DNA of 64,000 nucleotides from assembly GCA_019633425.1 (NCBI GenBank), contig WSUB01000150.1:34049-98048 (forward strand), in the 5' to 3' direction. Positions 13,198 through 24,861 of this stretch are shown here, in pieces. Below the pieces are notes generated by a model. It was not told the DNA's origin, searched no databases, and was given only the letters and a program-made list of their open reading frames with translations. The translations under genes were made by a program, and so were the position numbers. Position 1 is the first letter of the stretch. Each line of letters begins with the position of its first letter. Source of the DNA: Tulasnella sp. 424 (taxonomy: Eukaryota; Basidiomycota; Agaricomycetes; Cantharellales; Tulasnellaceae).

Positions 13198-14583
13198 CTA
13201 ATGCATGACATACTCCACCGGTATCGGTTCCCCGAGTACACCAGCGACGAGGTTACGTGCGGCGAGATCAGCCATAGCAGCTCGGGTTTCAGTTGTGGCC
13301 GAGCCTATGTGAGGTAGAACAGTTGCACGAGGGGACTTGACGAGGGGATGCTCGGTCGTGATATTCGGCTCGCCCTCAACGACGTCGAGCCCTGCTGCAT
13401 ATAACCACCCTTTGTCGAGCGCGTCCGCCAACGCGTCTGAGTCTACCAAAGTGCCCCGTGCCGGATTTACCAGAATGGCAGTCTTCTTCATCTTCTGGAG
13501 GAACGGGGTACTGATGATGTGTCTCGTGCTCTCACCACCTGGTTATCAACCAAAGGAATGAGCGATAGAGATCAATCTCAAAAATCAGGCGTACCTGGGG
13601 CGAGAAGAAAGACGACGTCGCTCTCCGCTGCAAGTTCGTCCAGGCTGACCCGCCTTAGCTGTTTCAACTGACCGAAAGCCGCGTACTGCTCAACAAAAGC
13701 GCTATCATCGTCCTCGGTTCTTCGTCCACGCCCCGAGTCGGTATAAATCGCATGTGTGACTCCGAATGGAATCAACCTCCGCAGGGTTGCTTGTGAGATG
13801 CGACCGAATCCGAGGAAGCCAGCCGTGAATGACTTGGTGGTCGGCCCTGGTCCGAGTTGCGGCCCGCAGAATCCAAATGGAGCCCAGCCTACGTTTTGCC
13901 AACCGCCAGACTGAACGAAAGATAAACCATAAGCGGCGTTTCGGCCGGCCATTAGGGCGAGCATGATCGCAACGTCAGCCACTGCGAAGGATACGAGTCA
14001 ACGGGATGAGAGGAGCAAGAGGAAGAGGGCGAGGATGCCACGCGGGACCGTACCAGCGTCCGTCAGCACATCTGGAGTGTAGCCTAACCTGATGCCCCGG
14101 CTTGCGAGCTCTTGAATGCGAACGTGCTCTGAGACCCCATGGGGGAACTCAGCGATTCAGTCGTACTTGAGCAAAGGCGACGCTGAAACCTTACCGTATC
14201 CCACAGACATAGTTGATACTACTTTTAACGACGGTCCAGCTGCCAGAAACTACCTTCAGATTGTCGGAGTCGAGGGATGGAATCGTTGCATACCAACTTA
14301 CTCACCTTTGGAAAGCAGTTCTTCATCAACTTTGTCGCTGAGGCTAACTAGAACTCCCTGGCAGTCCGACACATTTTCAAGAAGCCATGCTCGATCGGCT
14401 GTACGGTCTTCAGGCCAGATAACAATCTGAAAAGCGCAGGGGGCTATGAGTCCCACCAGTGGACTCTAGACACGATAACAGGCCAAGGTGAATCGGCCGT
14501 CTTGCCTCATAACCTTCCAGCTTTTCCTCGATCAACTGCATTGCATCGGTGCCCAGATGTCGACTTATGAGTACTTTAGGCAT
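13198..14583 (-). CDS. D-isomer specific 2-hydroxyacid dehydrogenase (glyoxylate/hydroxypyruvate reductase type)
   Basis: NAD(P)H-dependent reductase of 2-oxoacids; the closest family is glyoxylate/hydroxypyruvate reductase, but the substrate cannot be read from the sequence. Six exons, complement(13198..13538, 13595..13981, 14054..14128, 14195..14239, 14306..14426, 14506..14583), encode 348 aa in frame. Visible motifs are STMSVGYEHV, TDAVADVAIMLALMAGR, the Rossmann loop GFLGFGRIS (residues 161-169), and the catalytic Arg263 (NPARGTLVD), Glu290 (GLDVVEGEP) and His312 (LPHIGSAT). The first intron (14427-14505) appears to start with GC (GAG|GCAAGA), a GC-AG intron, because the phase-0 join YE-IVIWPED fits the family. 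The 3' end lies 25 bases from the stop of LTN1 (convergent genes). The first exon was copied into the repeated region at 24784 and 30355. Confidence 0.9.
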
Positions 14584-14961
14584 TGTAGGCGGTCGTGGTG
14601 AAACGAAGCCACTATCTGAAACGGCTAGTCCGGCCCGGTGACACCCGAGCCACGAAACCGACGACCCTGAGGGCGAGGACGATCAAAAACCCAGATTCGA
14701 AATAGCTATCAACACCGATTACGTATGGTATAAGGCACGAGAACGAGCGCCGTAAAGAGTGTCTAGAAAAGATGCGGACGAGACGGCAAACAGAAAATTC
14801 CTTCGATAACAACAACTTCGAACATTCGAGGGACCGAGGCGAACCCTCTAGTGACCAGACGAAAGCAAGAGCGTCCGAGATATCGCAAGACAGCAGAACA
14901 ATGAATACATAGGGGTGGTTGGGGTAGAAATATGTAACATAGCGGACAGGGCAGCAGGCGC

Positions 14962-16249
14962 TTAGAAGATGTCACGGTTGCCGCGGATGGCACGCTTGGC
15001 TGAAGATCGCCTCTTCTTAGCATCGGTGTCTTGGACGTGGAGATCGTCTGATTCAGAAGAGCCAGTGGAGTGAGAGTTTACGACGCAAGAAGTTCCATCG
15101 AGAGACTTGACCCATCCCTTGCGGCAAGAGTCTAAAGAAACGACGTAGATTAGCATTCCGAGCCGAAGCGAAGAGAAAACGATCCGGAAACTCACCAATG
15201 ACGCAAGACTTCTTCACGCAACGAGTGACGCTGACACCCTTGATAGCAGTGCAATCCGTTCCGGGACCTTCCCCATCAAGACCGAGGCAGCCACCGCAAG
15301 ACTCAGGATCGTTCTCGGTGTCAATGCAATCAGAGCCACCATTGCCGGAGTAGCGAGGGCACGCTTCGAAGCCGTTGGTGCATTGGACGTCGCGCCTCTT
15401 GCGACTGATGGCCGTACCCTGTGGCCCGTTACCAGTGGGGTTCGCTGAGAAAACGACATGTCAGAGATGAGATCGCCGATCAGGAGGTATTACCACTTAC
15501 GGCAAACGTTGTCCGCGACCATGCCGCACGACGTTGCGGGGTTGGGCAGCTGGGGCAGGAACATACCCTGGGACCGGGTCGCCTGGCAATCATTCTTGTC
15601 ATTGGAACCAACAGCGGAATACTTCTTGTTACTTGGACACTGTGCGCAAGATGTGGTTCCACTGGAGTACCAGCCAGCGCAGCATGCACAGCAGGCCTTG
15701 GCTCCGGCGCTATTCGGTCGTATGATTTAGTAATTAAAACAGAGAATACACACATATGATCCAGAGAGCATACTCACACATTGTTGAAGGTACCCTTGGG
15801 ACAAGCCGTGCACGAGCCACCGGCAGATGAGTACGTTCCAGCCGGGCACTTTTGGCATCCTTTATGATCGCTCGTGTTGGTTTGACCAGCAGGGCATCGT
15901 TGGCACCCACTTCCTCCAGTTGAGAACTCCCCAGGGCCGCAATCGTTGCACGTGGTGCGAGAGCTGTTGCATCCTTTCCCAGCGGAGCAAGGGGTGCACG
16001 AAGTCGCCACGCTTGAGGTCCTCCGATTCGCTGTGAAATTCGTTCCGGATCAGTAGTGGTCATCGAAGGAGCCGGAAAAACTTGGACGGAGCACTGACGA
16101 TAGAAGTGGTTGTCCGGGCATTCCCTGCAGTTGAGAAAGCTATCGTGGTAATGGCCAGGATCGCACGTGACAGATCGACCGCCGTTAGCAGAGACTTGAT
16201 GAGCGAGAAGGGCAGCGGCGACAGCGAGCAAGGGGGCACGGAAGAGCAT
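14962..16249 (-). CDS. PriA/CPL1-like secreted cysteine-rich protein, copy A
   Basis: Five exons, complement(14962..15131, 15196..15444, 15501..15709, 15778..16030, 16099..16249), give 343 aa in frame. MLFRAPLLAVAAALLAHQVSA is a signal peptide. The first half has repeated CxxC units of the GCC2/GCC3 (ephrin-receptor-like) type, such as CTPCSAGKGC, CQRCPAGQTNTS and CQKCPAGTYSS, and a CCACCAGWYSSG cluster. The second half is the CPL1-like domain: TENDPESCGGC, GTDCTAIKGVSVTRCVKK, CVIDSCRKGWVKSLDG. The tail is basic (KKRRSSAKRAIRGNRDIF). Family members include PriA of Lentinula (fruiting primordium) and the secreted Cryptococcus effector Cpl1; the molecular role here is unknown. The domain is bracketed by SRKRR and KKRR/AKR, possible Kex2 sites. 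Intron 1 (16031-16098, GTCAGT donor) is required to keep the Cys repeats in frame. Confidence 0.85.
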
Positions 16250-16710
16250 GGCTGAGAGTGTTCAAGTGAGAGTTGGGGTGGGTGGAGTGCAAGTGGATGG
16301 AAGCCGGTTTGGGCTGGAAAAGGATGACAAGTGAAGGAGAGGGAGGAGCAGAAAAGACAGTGGAAGCGGGAGAGTGAGAGGAAGGATTGACAGCAAAGCA
16401 GAATCACTGGAGGGCAAAAATCTCGTTCCCCTCTGCGGCCTTTTGTACCACGACTAATTCACTGCCCTATGCCTTGCCAGCGGAGCAAGGGTCGGGCATT
16501 CGTGGGTGTATTCGTAGAAGTGTCGTGGGCATAGGGAGGTAACCCTAACGCGGGGACCATGCCAACAAGGCGTGAATAACTTTACTGACGTGCCGCTGCG
16601 GAGCGTGGGCGGGCGCCTACCAGGCGCTCCCTCGTTGAACATGACCTCGGAGTCGATGCCAGATGTCGACAAACCTGCTGCCAGGCTGCAGAGTATGGAC
16701 TTTGGTGAAG

Positions 16711-17092
16711 ACTCTCGAACAGTCGATGTAGATGTACGACTTGCGGGGGACGATCCGAAGGAGAAATAAATGGCGAGGACTGCGCATGGGCCGGCACAGA
16801 AGACCATTGTGTCGGCACAGCTGAGTCCGACCCGGAAAAATTTTGAAGCTCGCCAACTCATGCTTGGCCCTAGTTAGCCGCCCGAGAGTGATGACGAACA
16901 TTCAACTCTCGGACAGTTGATGTAGATGGACGACTTGCGGGGGACGATCCGAAGGGGAAATAAAAGGCGGAGACTGCGCATGGGCCGCCACGGAAGATCA
17001 TTGTGTCGGCACAACTGAGTCCGACCGGGGGAAAATTTGAAGCTCGCCGACTCATGTCTGGCCCTAGTTAGCCGCCCGAGGGTTATGATACA
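16711..17092. repeat. 194-base direct tandem repeat upstream of copy A
   Basis: The stretch starting ACTCTCGAACAGTCGATGTA at 16711 recurs from 16905 (ACTCTCGGACAGTTGATGTA) to about 17092, with point differences and small indels. Single diverged copies of the same segment lie upstream of copy B (about 19815-20000) and copy D (about 26820-27020). It belongs to the 5' flank of the A-type cysteine-rich genes. Short minus-strand reading frames with the word VGLSCADTM occur in each copy, but they are broken and I do not call them genes. Confidence 0.8.
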
Positions 17093-17379
17093 CGTTCTGT
17101 TCGGAATTTTAGGTCACAGATAGGGCAATTTCCCATAGGAGAATCGCCCCCGGGATTTATAGTATTTCCCCAGGGAGAGCCCCTAGCTTGGTATAAATAG
17201 CAGCTTGAAAACTAGTTACGATTAAATACAATGGAATGTTACTATTGAATAATTTCTCCTCGGACAACCGTCTTCCCCTCTCCGAGAAAAATTCCAACAC
17301 ATTCACAAAAACGAGCGCACAAAAAGCCTTAAGTGAGTCAGAAATCTTGTCGCATTAGTGGTTGGTGAATAATAAGGTG

Positions 17380-17791
17380 AGTGCGACTCACGACCTCTCG
17401 TTAGGCCTCGTCCGTCAACGATAGCGCCGCGCACGTCTGTCTGATGCGGACATTGGATTTAATCTCTACAGTCGACGAAGTTGTCTCAAATAATAAAGCT
17501 TTCCGCACAGCGTGGCTGGAGAGACGAAAGGTCGTTCTGGACGCATTAGCTGAAAGGCCGCTGGAGAAGCATGGCCAGCTACTTTTCACTGCACCGAGGC
17601 ACCGTGCCTGACTATTCCTTTCAGAGAAAGGTTACATCGCTGGTCTTCAGCAAGAGCTCTTGCTTCAGCTACTCGTTGTTGCACGACGTCTTCGAACCAC
17701 TATTGACGACAACAGAGGATTCGCAACGGTTGGTAGTCCTATCATGCTATCAGTAAACGCACCTGACACACACGTTCCTTTAGCTTCTTTA
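17380..17791 (+). pseudogene. Displaced fragment of the LTN1 gene (exons 12-14)
   Basis: The sequence from GCGACTCACGACCTCTCGTT onward follows LTN1 positions about 11355-11762 base for base apart from substitutions, including both introns and the acceptor of exon 14. It has no upstream or downstream LTN1 exons. The donor after exon 12 has changed from GTCAGC to GCCAGC. At about 17791 the homology jumps to the dehydrogenase region (TGCTCGATCGGCTGTAC, native near 14388-14412) and then to the flank of the A-type cysteine-rich genes. It is a non-functional by-product of the duplication that made copy B. Confidence 0.85.
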
Positions 17792-18082
17792 TGCTCGATC
17801 GGCTGTACAGTTCCAAACCAACGCTGGGAGCAAGGCGATCAAAAAACCCAGATCGAAATAACTATCGACACCGACTATATATCGTATAAGGTACGAGAAC
17901 GAGACAAAAAAGGGAAAAATTCCTCAGAAAACAATAACTTCGAGCATTCGAGGGACCGAGGCGAACGTCGAGTGACCCGACGAAAGCAGGAGCGTCCGAG
18001 ATATCGCAGGACAGCAGATCAATGGATACATAGGGATACTGGGGGCAGGGATATATAAGGTAGGGGACAGGGCGGCAGGCGC

Positions 18083-19350
18083 TTAGTAGATGTTGGCGCG
18101 GATGGCACGCTTGGCTGAGGATCGCTTCTTCTTAGCATCGGTGTCTTGGACGTGGATACCGTCTGAAGAGCCAGTGGGGTGCGAGGCGGAGACGCAAGAA
18201 GTACCATCAAGAGACTTGACCCATCCCTTGCGGCAAGAGTCTGGAGAAACGACGCGAATTAGCATTCCCAGTCGAAGCGAAGAGACACACGAGCCGGAAA
18301 CTCACCAATAACGCAAGACCTCTTCACGCAGCGAGTGACGCTGACGCCCTTGATAGCAGTGCAATCTGTTCCGGAACCTTGTCCATCATCACTGGGGCAG
18401 CCACCGCAAGCCTCGGGATCGTTTTCAGTGTCAACGCAATCAAAGCCTCCACGACCTGAGAAGCGGGGGCACGCCTCGAAGCCCTTGGTGCATTGAACGT
18501 CGCGCCTCTTGCGACTGATGGCCGTACCCTGTGGCCCGCTACCAGTGGTGTTCGCTGAGACGGCAACATATCAGAAACGCGATTGTCGATCAAGATGGTA
18601 TATCACTTACGGCAAACGTTGTCCGCAACCATGCCACACGACGTTGTGTAGTCGGGCAGCTGGGGCTGGAATATACCCTGGGACCGGGTTGTCTTGCAAT
18701 CATTGTTGTTATCGGAACGAACGGCGGAATACTTCCTGGAACTCGGGCACTGGTCGCAAGATGTGCTTCCAGTGGAATCAGAGTACCAGCCAGCACAGCA
18801 GTCACAGCAGCTCTTGGCTCCGACGCTATTCGGTCATATGATTTAGTAATAAGACTATGGAATACACACATATGACCCAGACAGTATACTCACACATTGT
18901 TGAAGGTGCCCTTGGGACACGCTGTGCACGTGCCACCTGCAGATGGGTTGGACGTTCCAGCCGGGCACTTTTGGCAACCTTGGTGGTTGGACGTGCTAGT
19001 TTGACCAGCTGGGCAGCTCATGCACACAGTTCCTCCAGTCGAGTACTTCCCATTGCTGCAATTCGTGCACGTGGACTGGCCGCTGCTGCTTCCCTGACCA
19101 GCGGGACAAGGGGTGCACGAGGTCGGGTGGGTTGAGGAAACGGAATTCTCTGTGAAATTCGTTCGGGGTCAGCAGTGGTCATCGAAGGAGCTGGACAAAG
19201 GATGGAGCACCGACTATTGTAGGAGCCAGCCGGGCATTTCTGGCAGCTGAGATTGGAATCGATGTAGTAGCCAGCGCTGCACGTTTTAGCATAGGCTTGG
19301 TGGGCGAAAAGGGCGGCGGCGGCGACAAGCAACTGGGCACGGAAGAGCAT
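18083..19350 (-). CDS. PriA/CPL1-like secreted cysteine-rich protein, copy B
   Basis: Five exons, complement(18083..18240, 18306..18554, 18611..18825, 18894..19149, 19215..19350), give 337 aa in frame, with the same intron positions as copy A. The signal peptide is MLFRAQLLVAAAALFAHQAYA. The Cys-repeat part reads CPAGSYN, CTPCPAGQGSSSG, CMSCPAGQTSTSNHQGC and the CCDCCAGWYSDSTGS cluster. The CPL1-like part has TENDPEACGGC and GTDCTAIKGVSVTRCVKR. The tail is KKKRSSAKRAIRANIY. It looks intact. Its downstream flank carries the LTN1 fragment instead of a complete dehydrogenase gene, so it is a duplicate inserted beside copy A. Likely extracellular or wall-associated; function unknown. Confidence 0.85.
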
Positions 19351-20155
19351 CGTTGGGTGCTAAAGCGAGAGTCGGGTTAGATTAGAGTGCGAGTGAATGG
19401 AAGTCGGTTTGGGCTGGAAAAGATCGACAAGTGAAGGAAGGGGAGGAGCGGAAAAGACAGTGGAAGCGATCGAGTGAGAGGGAGGGATTGACAGCGAAGC
19501 AGAACCACTGGAGGGGAAAAAATCTCACTCCCCCCCTCCTGGGCCTTTTTGTACCACGACCGATTCGCGGCCCTTTTCGCCTTGCCAGCAGAGCAAAGGC
19601 CGGGATTCGTCGGTGGATTAGCAGAAGTGTTGTGGACAGAGACAGGGTGGTAACCCTAGCGCGGGAGCCATGTCAACAAGACTTGAACAACTTTGCTATG
19701 CCGTTGAGGCGCGCCCGCCCGCGGCCTACCGGGTGCCTCCTCGTTGAACATGACCTCCAGCCGATCCCAGATGTCGACAAGACCTGCTACCAAGCTGCAG
19801 AGTATGGACTTTAGTTAAGACTTGAGGACGGTTGACGTGGATGGACGACTTGCGGGGGACGATCCAAAGGGGAAATAAGCGGGGAGGACTGTGCTGGGCC
19901 GCCAGGGCAGATCATCGTGTCGGCACAACTGAAGCCGACCTGGGAAATTTTCGAAGCTCGCCGATCCCCGCTTGGCTCTAGTTAGCCGCCCGAGAATGAT
20001 GATGAACATTCACGAAAACGAGCGTACAAAAAGCCTTGGATGAATCATAGATCTTGTCGCATTAGTAGTTGGTGAATGATATGGTCTTCAATTAGAGGTT
20101 CAAAGGTTGAAGCCGGCTCGAGCGCTTAGAGCCGAGCCAAAATTAGCGACTTGGC

Positions 20156-22974
20156 AGCTTCGCGGTGCCTGACAGTGCGGAGGACGCAGACATTTCCCCC
20201 CTGGTCTAGGCTTAACCTGGGATCAATCGCTTCACGTTACGTGGGGATGGTTTGAAATGTGCCTGAAGCTTCGCCGAACAACGTCAAATATGCCGTAGTG
20301 CCCAATGATGCCCAGCACAACCGTTGTCGGCTTGTGCGGGGCAACTGCTGGGTGGCTGAACGACGCGGACGACAAAGACGACAATGCAGAACAGGCCAGC
20401 CTCAAGGGGGACACAAAAAGATCTCCCGAGGTCGGGGTAGGATAGTTGATGCGCTGGCAATCTTCAATCGGGGACTACCCCGAAGGGCTAAACCTTCACC
20501 CAGCGCGCCACTAGAGTTGACGTCCTTGGCGTTGATCCTTACATAATGTTGACGCATATAGCCCGGAGCTCCCAGGCAAAGCGGAGCCAGCCACATAGTC
20601 CATCAGAGCGAGACAACCCGACGGTCACGTGCACTTTGACCGCTTCCCGATGATCGGCTTTTCCAAACTCCGAAACCCGAACGGTCGAATCGGAGGTTAA
20701 GTCCGTACAAGAGAGTCTTGGTGGTGGCGTTCCATAGGATATGTAACGTCGAGGAGCGGGGAGAGTGCAGCAGAGAGGGGACGAGCCAGCCCCTCGTCTC
20801 GGAACCGAGAATAAATACATGTCCGCTTGGGCTCCTGAGTCGGAAGTGCTCATGTGGCGCCATCGAACCCTGATCTGCGGTCAGCACCAATCTCCACGTC
20901 GGCGAGTCCTCGGTGTACCTCACCACTGCTCTAGACCAAGTCCGCTAATAAAGTGGTGAGAACTACTATGGGGTCTGGACGTAGAACGCTGCGGACCTGT
21001 GGCTCCGGGTGGTGGTGATGTTCCGTTGACGTTTGACTCTGGTCTAGCCAGGCGTCCAAACATCGAGAAAGAAAAATGGGTGATATTCATCGAGCCATGT
21101 AGTACTGACGTTGACCAGGCGAACTAGGCGAAACGGCTCTCGCGGACATCGCTCGACAAGGCGGACCTCGGACGCTGCGTTCGAAACGATTAGACCCAGA
21201 GTTAGTCATGCTGCCCGACGCTCTGAACGAAAGTCAAGAGTTAGATGAATCGACATACGAAAGGAAGTCGTTGCGTGCTCTTGCGAGCTTGTAAGGGAAT
21301 TTAGATGGTAGGCAGGAACGGGGTTTAACTTCGAAGAGCTGCGCACCGGCAGAGAGTCGAAAAAGAATGGAGGGCGTCCGAACCAGAAAACGAACGAAAA
21401 TCGCTTTCTCGTTCTTTTTTTATTGTTGGGCGTGGCAGGGTTGAAGAGCGGCCAAGCCACTAGATGTGAAGGTGCGCCTGCGCAGCTGCTCCGGAAATAG
21501 GTACGTGGACCCTGGTTTTCCCTCCATTTGGGGAGAACCGTCGACGCGCGTACCCTATCAATAGAATCGCCTCCCTGCTGTTTGCCATCGCCAGTTTTTT
21601 TTTTTTTACAATCTAGCTACCCGTGACAACTTGACACTGTGGTGACGAGCAACTTGCTGACAGTCTCAGCGCAGCTGGAAGGGGCGAAGGGGGGAGGGTT
21701 GGGGGGAAAAGTTGCAGTCCATCAGATGGGACCAGCTGCTACAGCAGTCTGGGCAAGTGTGAGGCTTGCAAGCGCTGAAGCTTCCACGACAACAACCCCC
21801 AGCTCCTCCTTGACCTGAGTTGGTGGCTGGCGTGCACAAAGCTACTGATTAAATTTAGCGTCGGTCCCGCGACCGGACCGAATTTGGCAACACGATGCTG
21901 TACGTGCCCAGCCTATTCCTGGCTCGCCTTTTTTTTACCCATTCCCCAAGAGATATTTAATCCTCCATCGCTGGCTTGCGCATCCTGCCTACATGTATCT
22001 CATCGTTCAATTTTGAGGGCGAAAGTCGATTCAACGGTTCGGCGCACATAAAGTCGCCTTGTCACGGGACAACAAAAGCCAAATATGGTATACTTTTGGG
22101 TTTGAAAAGCTTATCCATAATATTCAAAAACGATCAACCTGCTACACAGCCCTTTTATTCGGAGAATGCTCTGAAACTGAACAACTGCGATCGCTGGCAA
22201 GGCACAAGAGTATTTTCATCCGGGGAGGCCTATGTACCTTTGAACCGACCGGTCTTTTCTCGAACGCCAAGAAAGAAACTATCCAATCGGAGCAGCAAAC
22301 TTGGCAGGGGTTGGACCCAAGTGCTGAATGATGGGTTTCTCTTCGCTCCACCCTCCTCACGCTCTGAGGGAGAATTGGACCTTTGAAATTTCAACCATGG
22401 CGAAAGCAATCCATGGCTTTTATATCGATGTATATCCTTTATAGAAGGACGTCTGGAGCTGGGCATTTGCAAGAGTCTTTTCTTTGTTTTCTCTGTTTTC
22501 TTTGTTTTCTTTTTCCTTTATCCTCTCCCAGCGGGGGTGGAGAACCGTGGCTTTCATCAAGCCTCAACTTGTTGCACCCAGACTGATCGATGTACTCCCA
22601 GATCAATCTTGTGCCTGTTTTACACTTGGACTGATTGCGTCCGCACGTCGTCTCTTGTTCGGGCATCTCCACGTTAAAGTTTTCACGCAAGTCCGTCTAA
22701 TGATGCCTCATGAGAGGATGGACTTGTTGGCTATTAGCGCAATACTTTGTATAGTTTCGTCTCTACGAAAAGAAAGAGGTCCTTTCAGCAGAAGTGCCGC
22801 AGGTATGGTCGGGCAGCTCGGGTAAACTTGCCGAGACTCGTTTGTCTTATCTGGGGTGCATACGGCTTTGTGCCTGGGTTTTTTTCTGTCCACAACAATT
22901 TGTTAATCCACCCGGAGGGGTACCGTTCCATCAATGCCCTCGCTGGCTCCCGCTGGCAAGTCAATAGGTGGCTG
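20156..22974. other. Gene-poor spacer
   Basis: No reading frame here resembles a known protein, and none joins to another by plausible introns into a conserved gene. Landmarks are a T run at about 21596-21607, a G-rich patch near 21690-21710 and a TTTGTTTTCTCTG low-complexity tract at about 22480-22520. The left limit (about 20155) is where similarity to the flank of the A-type units ends; the right limit is where the C-type unit starts (AAAGATTGAACAGATAAA). A decayed element could be hidden here, but I cannot show one. Confidence 0.6.
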
Positions 22975-23227
22975 CGGCGACCAAAGATTGAACAGATAAA
23001 GCTGCAGGCTAGGAAGGGAGGAGCTCGTTTTTTCCCCCCTCAGCGGTTTCCTCTGCGTCAGTTCAGTCGTTTCCCCCCTTCCTCGACCAACTCGCCACCG
23101 CCCCCTCACTCTCCTTCGCTTCTTACTTCCTTTCTTTCCTTTACTTGTCATTCATTTCTAGCTCGCCGACTCGCTCCTTTTCCTTCCCCAACGCGACCCA
23201 AATCTAACCTCCCCTCCGTCTATCATC

Positions 23228-24359
23228 ATGCTCTTCCGCTCTTCTACTATCGTGGCGGCTCTCTTCGCTACGGCTGCCTTCGCATTCAGCTGCGTCCGAG
23301 ATATTAACAACAACTGCGGCGCCTGTGCAGATGGGTACATAAGCTATGAGTACATAGATCCCGTAGACGGCCTTCCCCTGTCTTCGTGCACACCGTGTCC
23401 CGCGGGCCAAACCTCCGATAGTACCCAGAAGAGCTGCGTGAAATGCCCTGCTGGAACGTTCAACCCCACTCCGGGAGGTACTTGCCAACCGTGCGGGAGC
23501 GGAACGTTCAACAACGTGTGAGTAGACCTCTGGCAGTACCCCCTTTGAGTTCCATAGTCTCTAATCGCTCCTTGCATGGGTTCCCGGTGCTCGCCTATCC
23601 AGCGCTGGCTCCAAATCCTGCTGTTCGTGCTGTGCGGGTTTCTATTCGGATACTACGAGGACACTGTGCAACCAGTGTCCCCCCGAAAGACCATATTCCG
23701 ACACTGAATCCAATGAAAACGACGATTGCGACGTGTCTGATGGAGATTGGCTTCCAGAACCCGTGACGTCCTGCACCATGGTCGCCGACAACGTCTGCCG
23801 TGAGTGCACTCCCTCCCAAAGTCCCCTGCCCGTTTCTATCATTAAATGGCTGACATGTACCCCGTTCTATCATCAGCGAACCCCACAGGAGATGGACCGA
23901 TCGGCACCGCTATCTCCCGCAAGAAGCGTTCCATAAAATGCACCAAAGGTTTCGATGCCTGCCCTCGTTACTCCGGTCGTGGTGGCTTCGATTGCATCGA
24001 CACCGAAAACGACCCCGAGTCTTGCGGTGGCTGCCTCGGCCTTGATGGGTCAGGTAGTGGAACGGATTGCACGGCTATCAAGGGTGTTAGTGTTACCCGC
24101 TGCGTCAAGAGATCCTGCGTCATCGGTGAATATTAGTCTTTTTTAGTCCTGCTCCTGACCGTCGTCTTGGAATGCTAACTCGTGTCTCTAAGACTCTTGT
24201 CGCAAAGGATGGGCCAAGTCTCTCGATGGCGCTTCCTGCGTCTTGGTTTCCCGTACCACCGGCTCCTCCCAGGCCACGGAACTTCACGTTCAAGATACCA
24301 ACACCAGGAAGAAGAGGACTTCTTCTGCCAAGCGATCCATCCGTGGCAGCATCTACTAA
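23228..24359 (+). CDS. PriA/CPL1-like secreted cysteine-rich protein, copy C
   Basis: Four exons, 23228-23517, 23603-23799, 23877-24125 and 24193-24359, give 300 aa in frame. The signal peptide is MLFRSSTIVAALFATAAFA. There are fewer Cys repeats than in the A-type: CTPCPAGQTSDSTQKSC, CVKCPAGTFNPTPGGTC, then CCSCCAGFYSDTTRTLC. The CPL1-like part is TENDPESCGGCLGLDG with TDCTAIKGVSVTRCVKR and SCRKGWAKSLDGASC. The tail is TRKKRTSSAKRSIRGSIY. The 5' flank is pyrimidine-rich (23025-23125). Compared with its sister E, the first intron is gone, and the 3' remnant of that intron (YEYIDPVDG) is now read as protein. Likely extracellular; role unknown. Confidence 0.85.
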
Positions 24360-24783
24360 TAAATCCTTTCCGGCACCATCACTCTCCCATTCATTACATA
24401 TTCACCAACGCACTGGACCCCTTTTTGTATTGCTTTGTCGTCCTGCGATATTACGGACACCTTGACTGTTTCTCTTGAACCTTCGAACGTTCACGTTACC
24501 TTTTTTTATGTGGGGACGAGGGATCTTTTCTGCTTCCTGTCTCTTATTATCGCGCATGCCTAGACTTCGTTTATACTGCTTTTGGTTTCGCTGTTCGTTT
24601 CCGTATACCTCCTAGGGTGTATAGATTATTGCCGTTATGTTGCTAGATTGGATGGTTATTGCGTTCGAGCCTCCCCTGTGCGTGGAATAATTCCGTATGG
24701 CCGAGTAGCTGTCTCGAAACCCTGCTGACGGTTCGGTCGCGATCTTCTCTTGATATCCGTCACTGAAAGGCGTTAAGCGGTAG

Positions 24784-24861
24784 CTCATAGCCTTTCAGCT
24801 TTTCCTCGATCAACTGCATTGCATCAGTGCCCAGATGTCGACTTACGAGTACTTTAGGCAT
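24784..24861 (-). pseudogene. Orphan exon 1 of the 2-hydroxyacid dehydrogenase (copy 1)
   Basis: This 78-base stretch reads MPKVLVSRHLGTDAMQLIEE and continues to KLKGYE, equivalent to exon 1 of the gene at 13198-14583. About 100 bases of its 5' flank are also present (TCGTGGTGAAACGAAGCCAC). No second exon follows on the minus strand; downstream lies the 3' flank of gene C. It was carried along when the A-type gene was copied from beside the dehydrogenase. Confidence 0.85.

Noticed and set aside
16454..17055. Minus-strand frames with VGLSCADTM repeated upstream of A, B and D
   Set aside because: They are broken differently in each copy and have no introns or homologues; better explained by duplicated noncoding flank.
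20603..20926. 107-aa minus-strand frame in the gene-poor spacer
   Set aside because: No recognisable motif, no splice partners, and overlapping frames of similar length on both strands.
22747..23307. 186-aa plus-strand frame upstream of and overlapping gene C
   Set aside because: It runs through the CT-rich promoter and the signal-peptide region in another frame. The similar frame at 28134-28880 diverges outside the duplicated bases.
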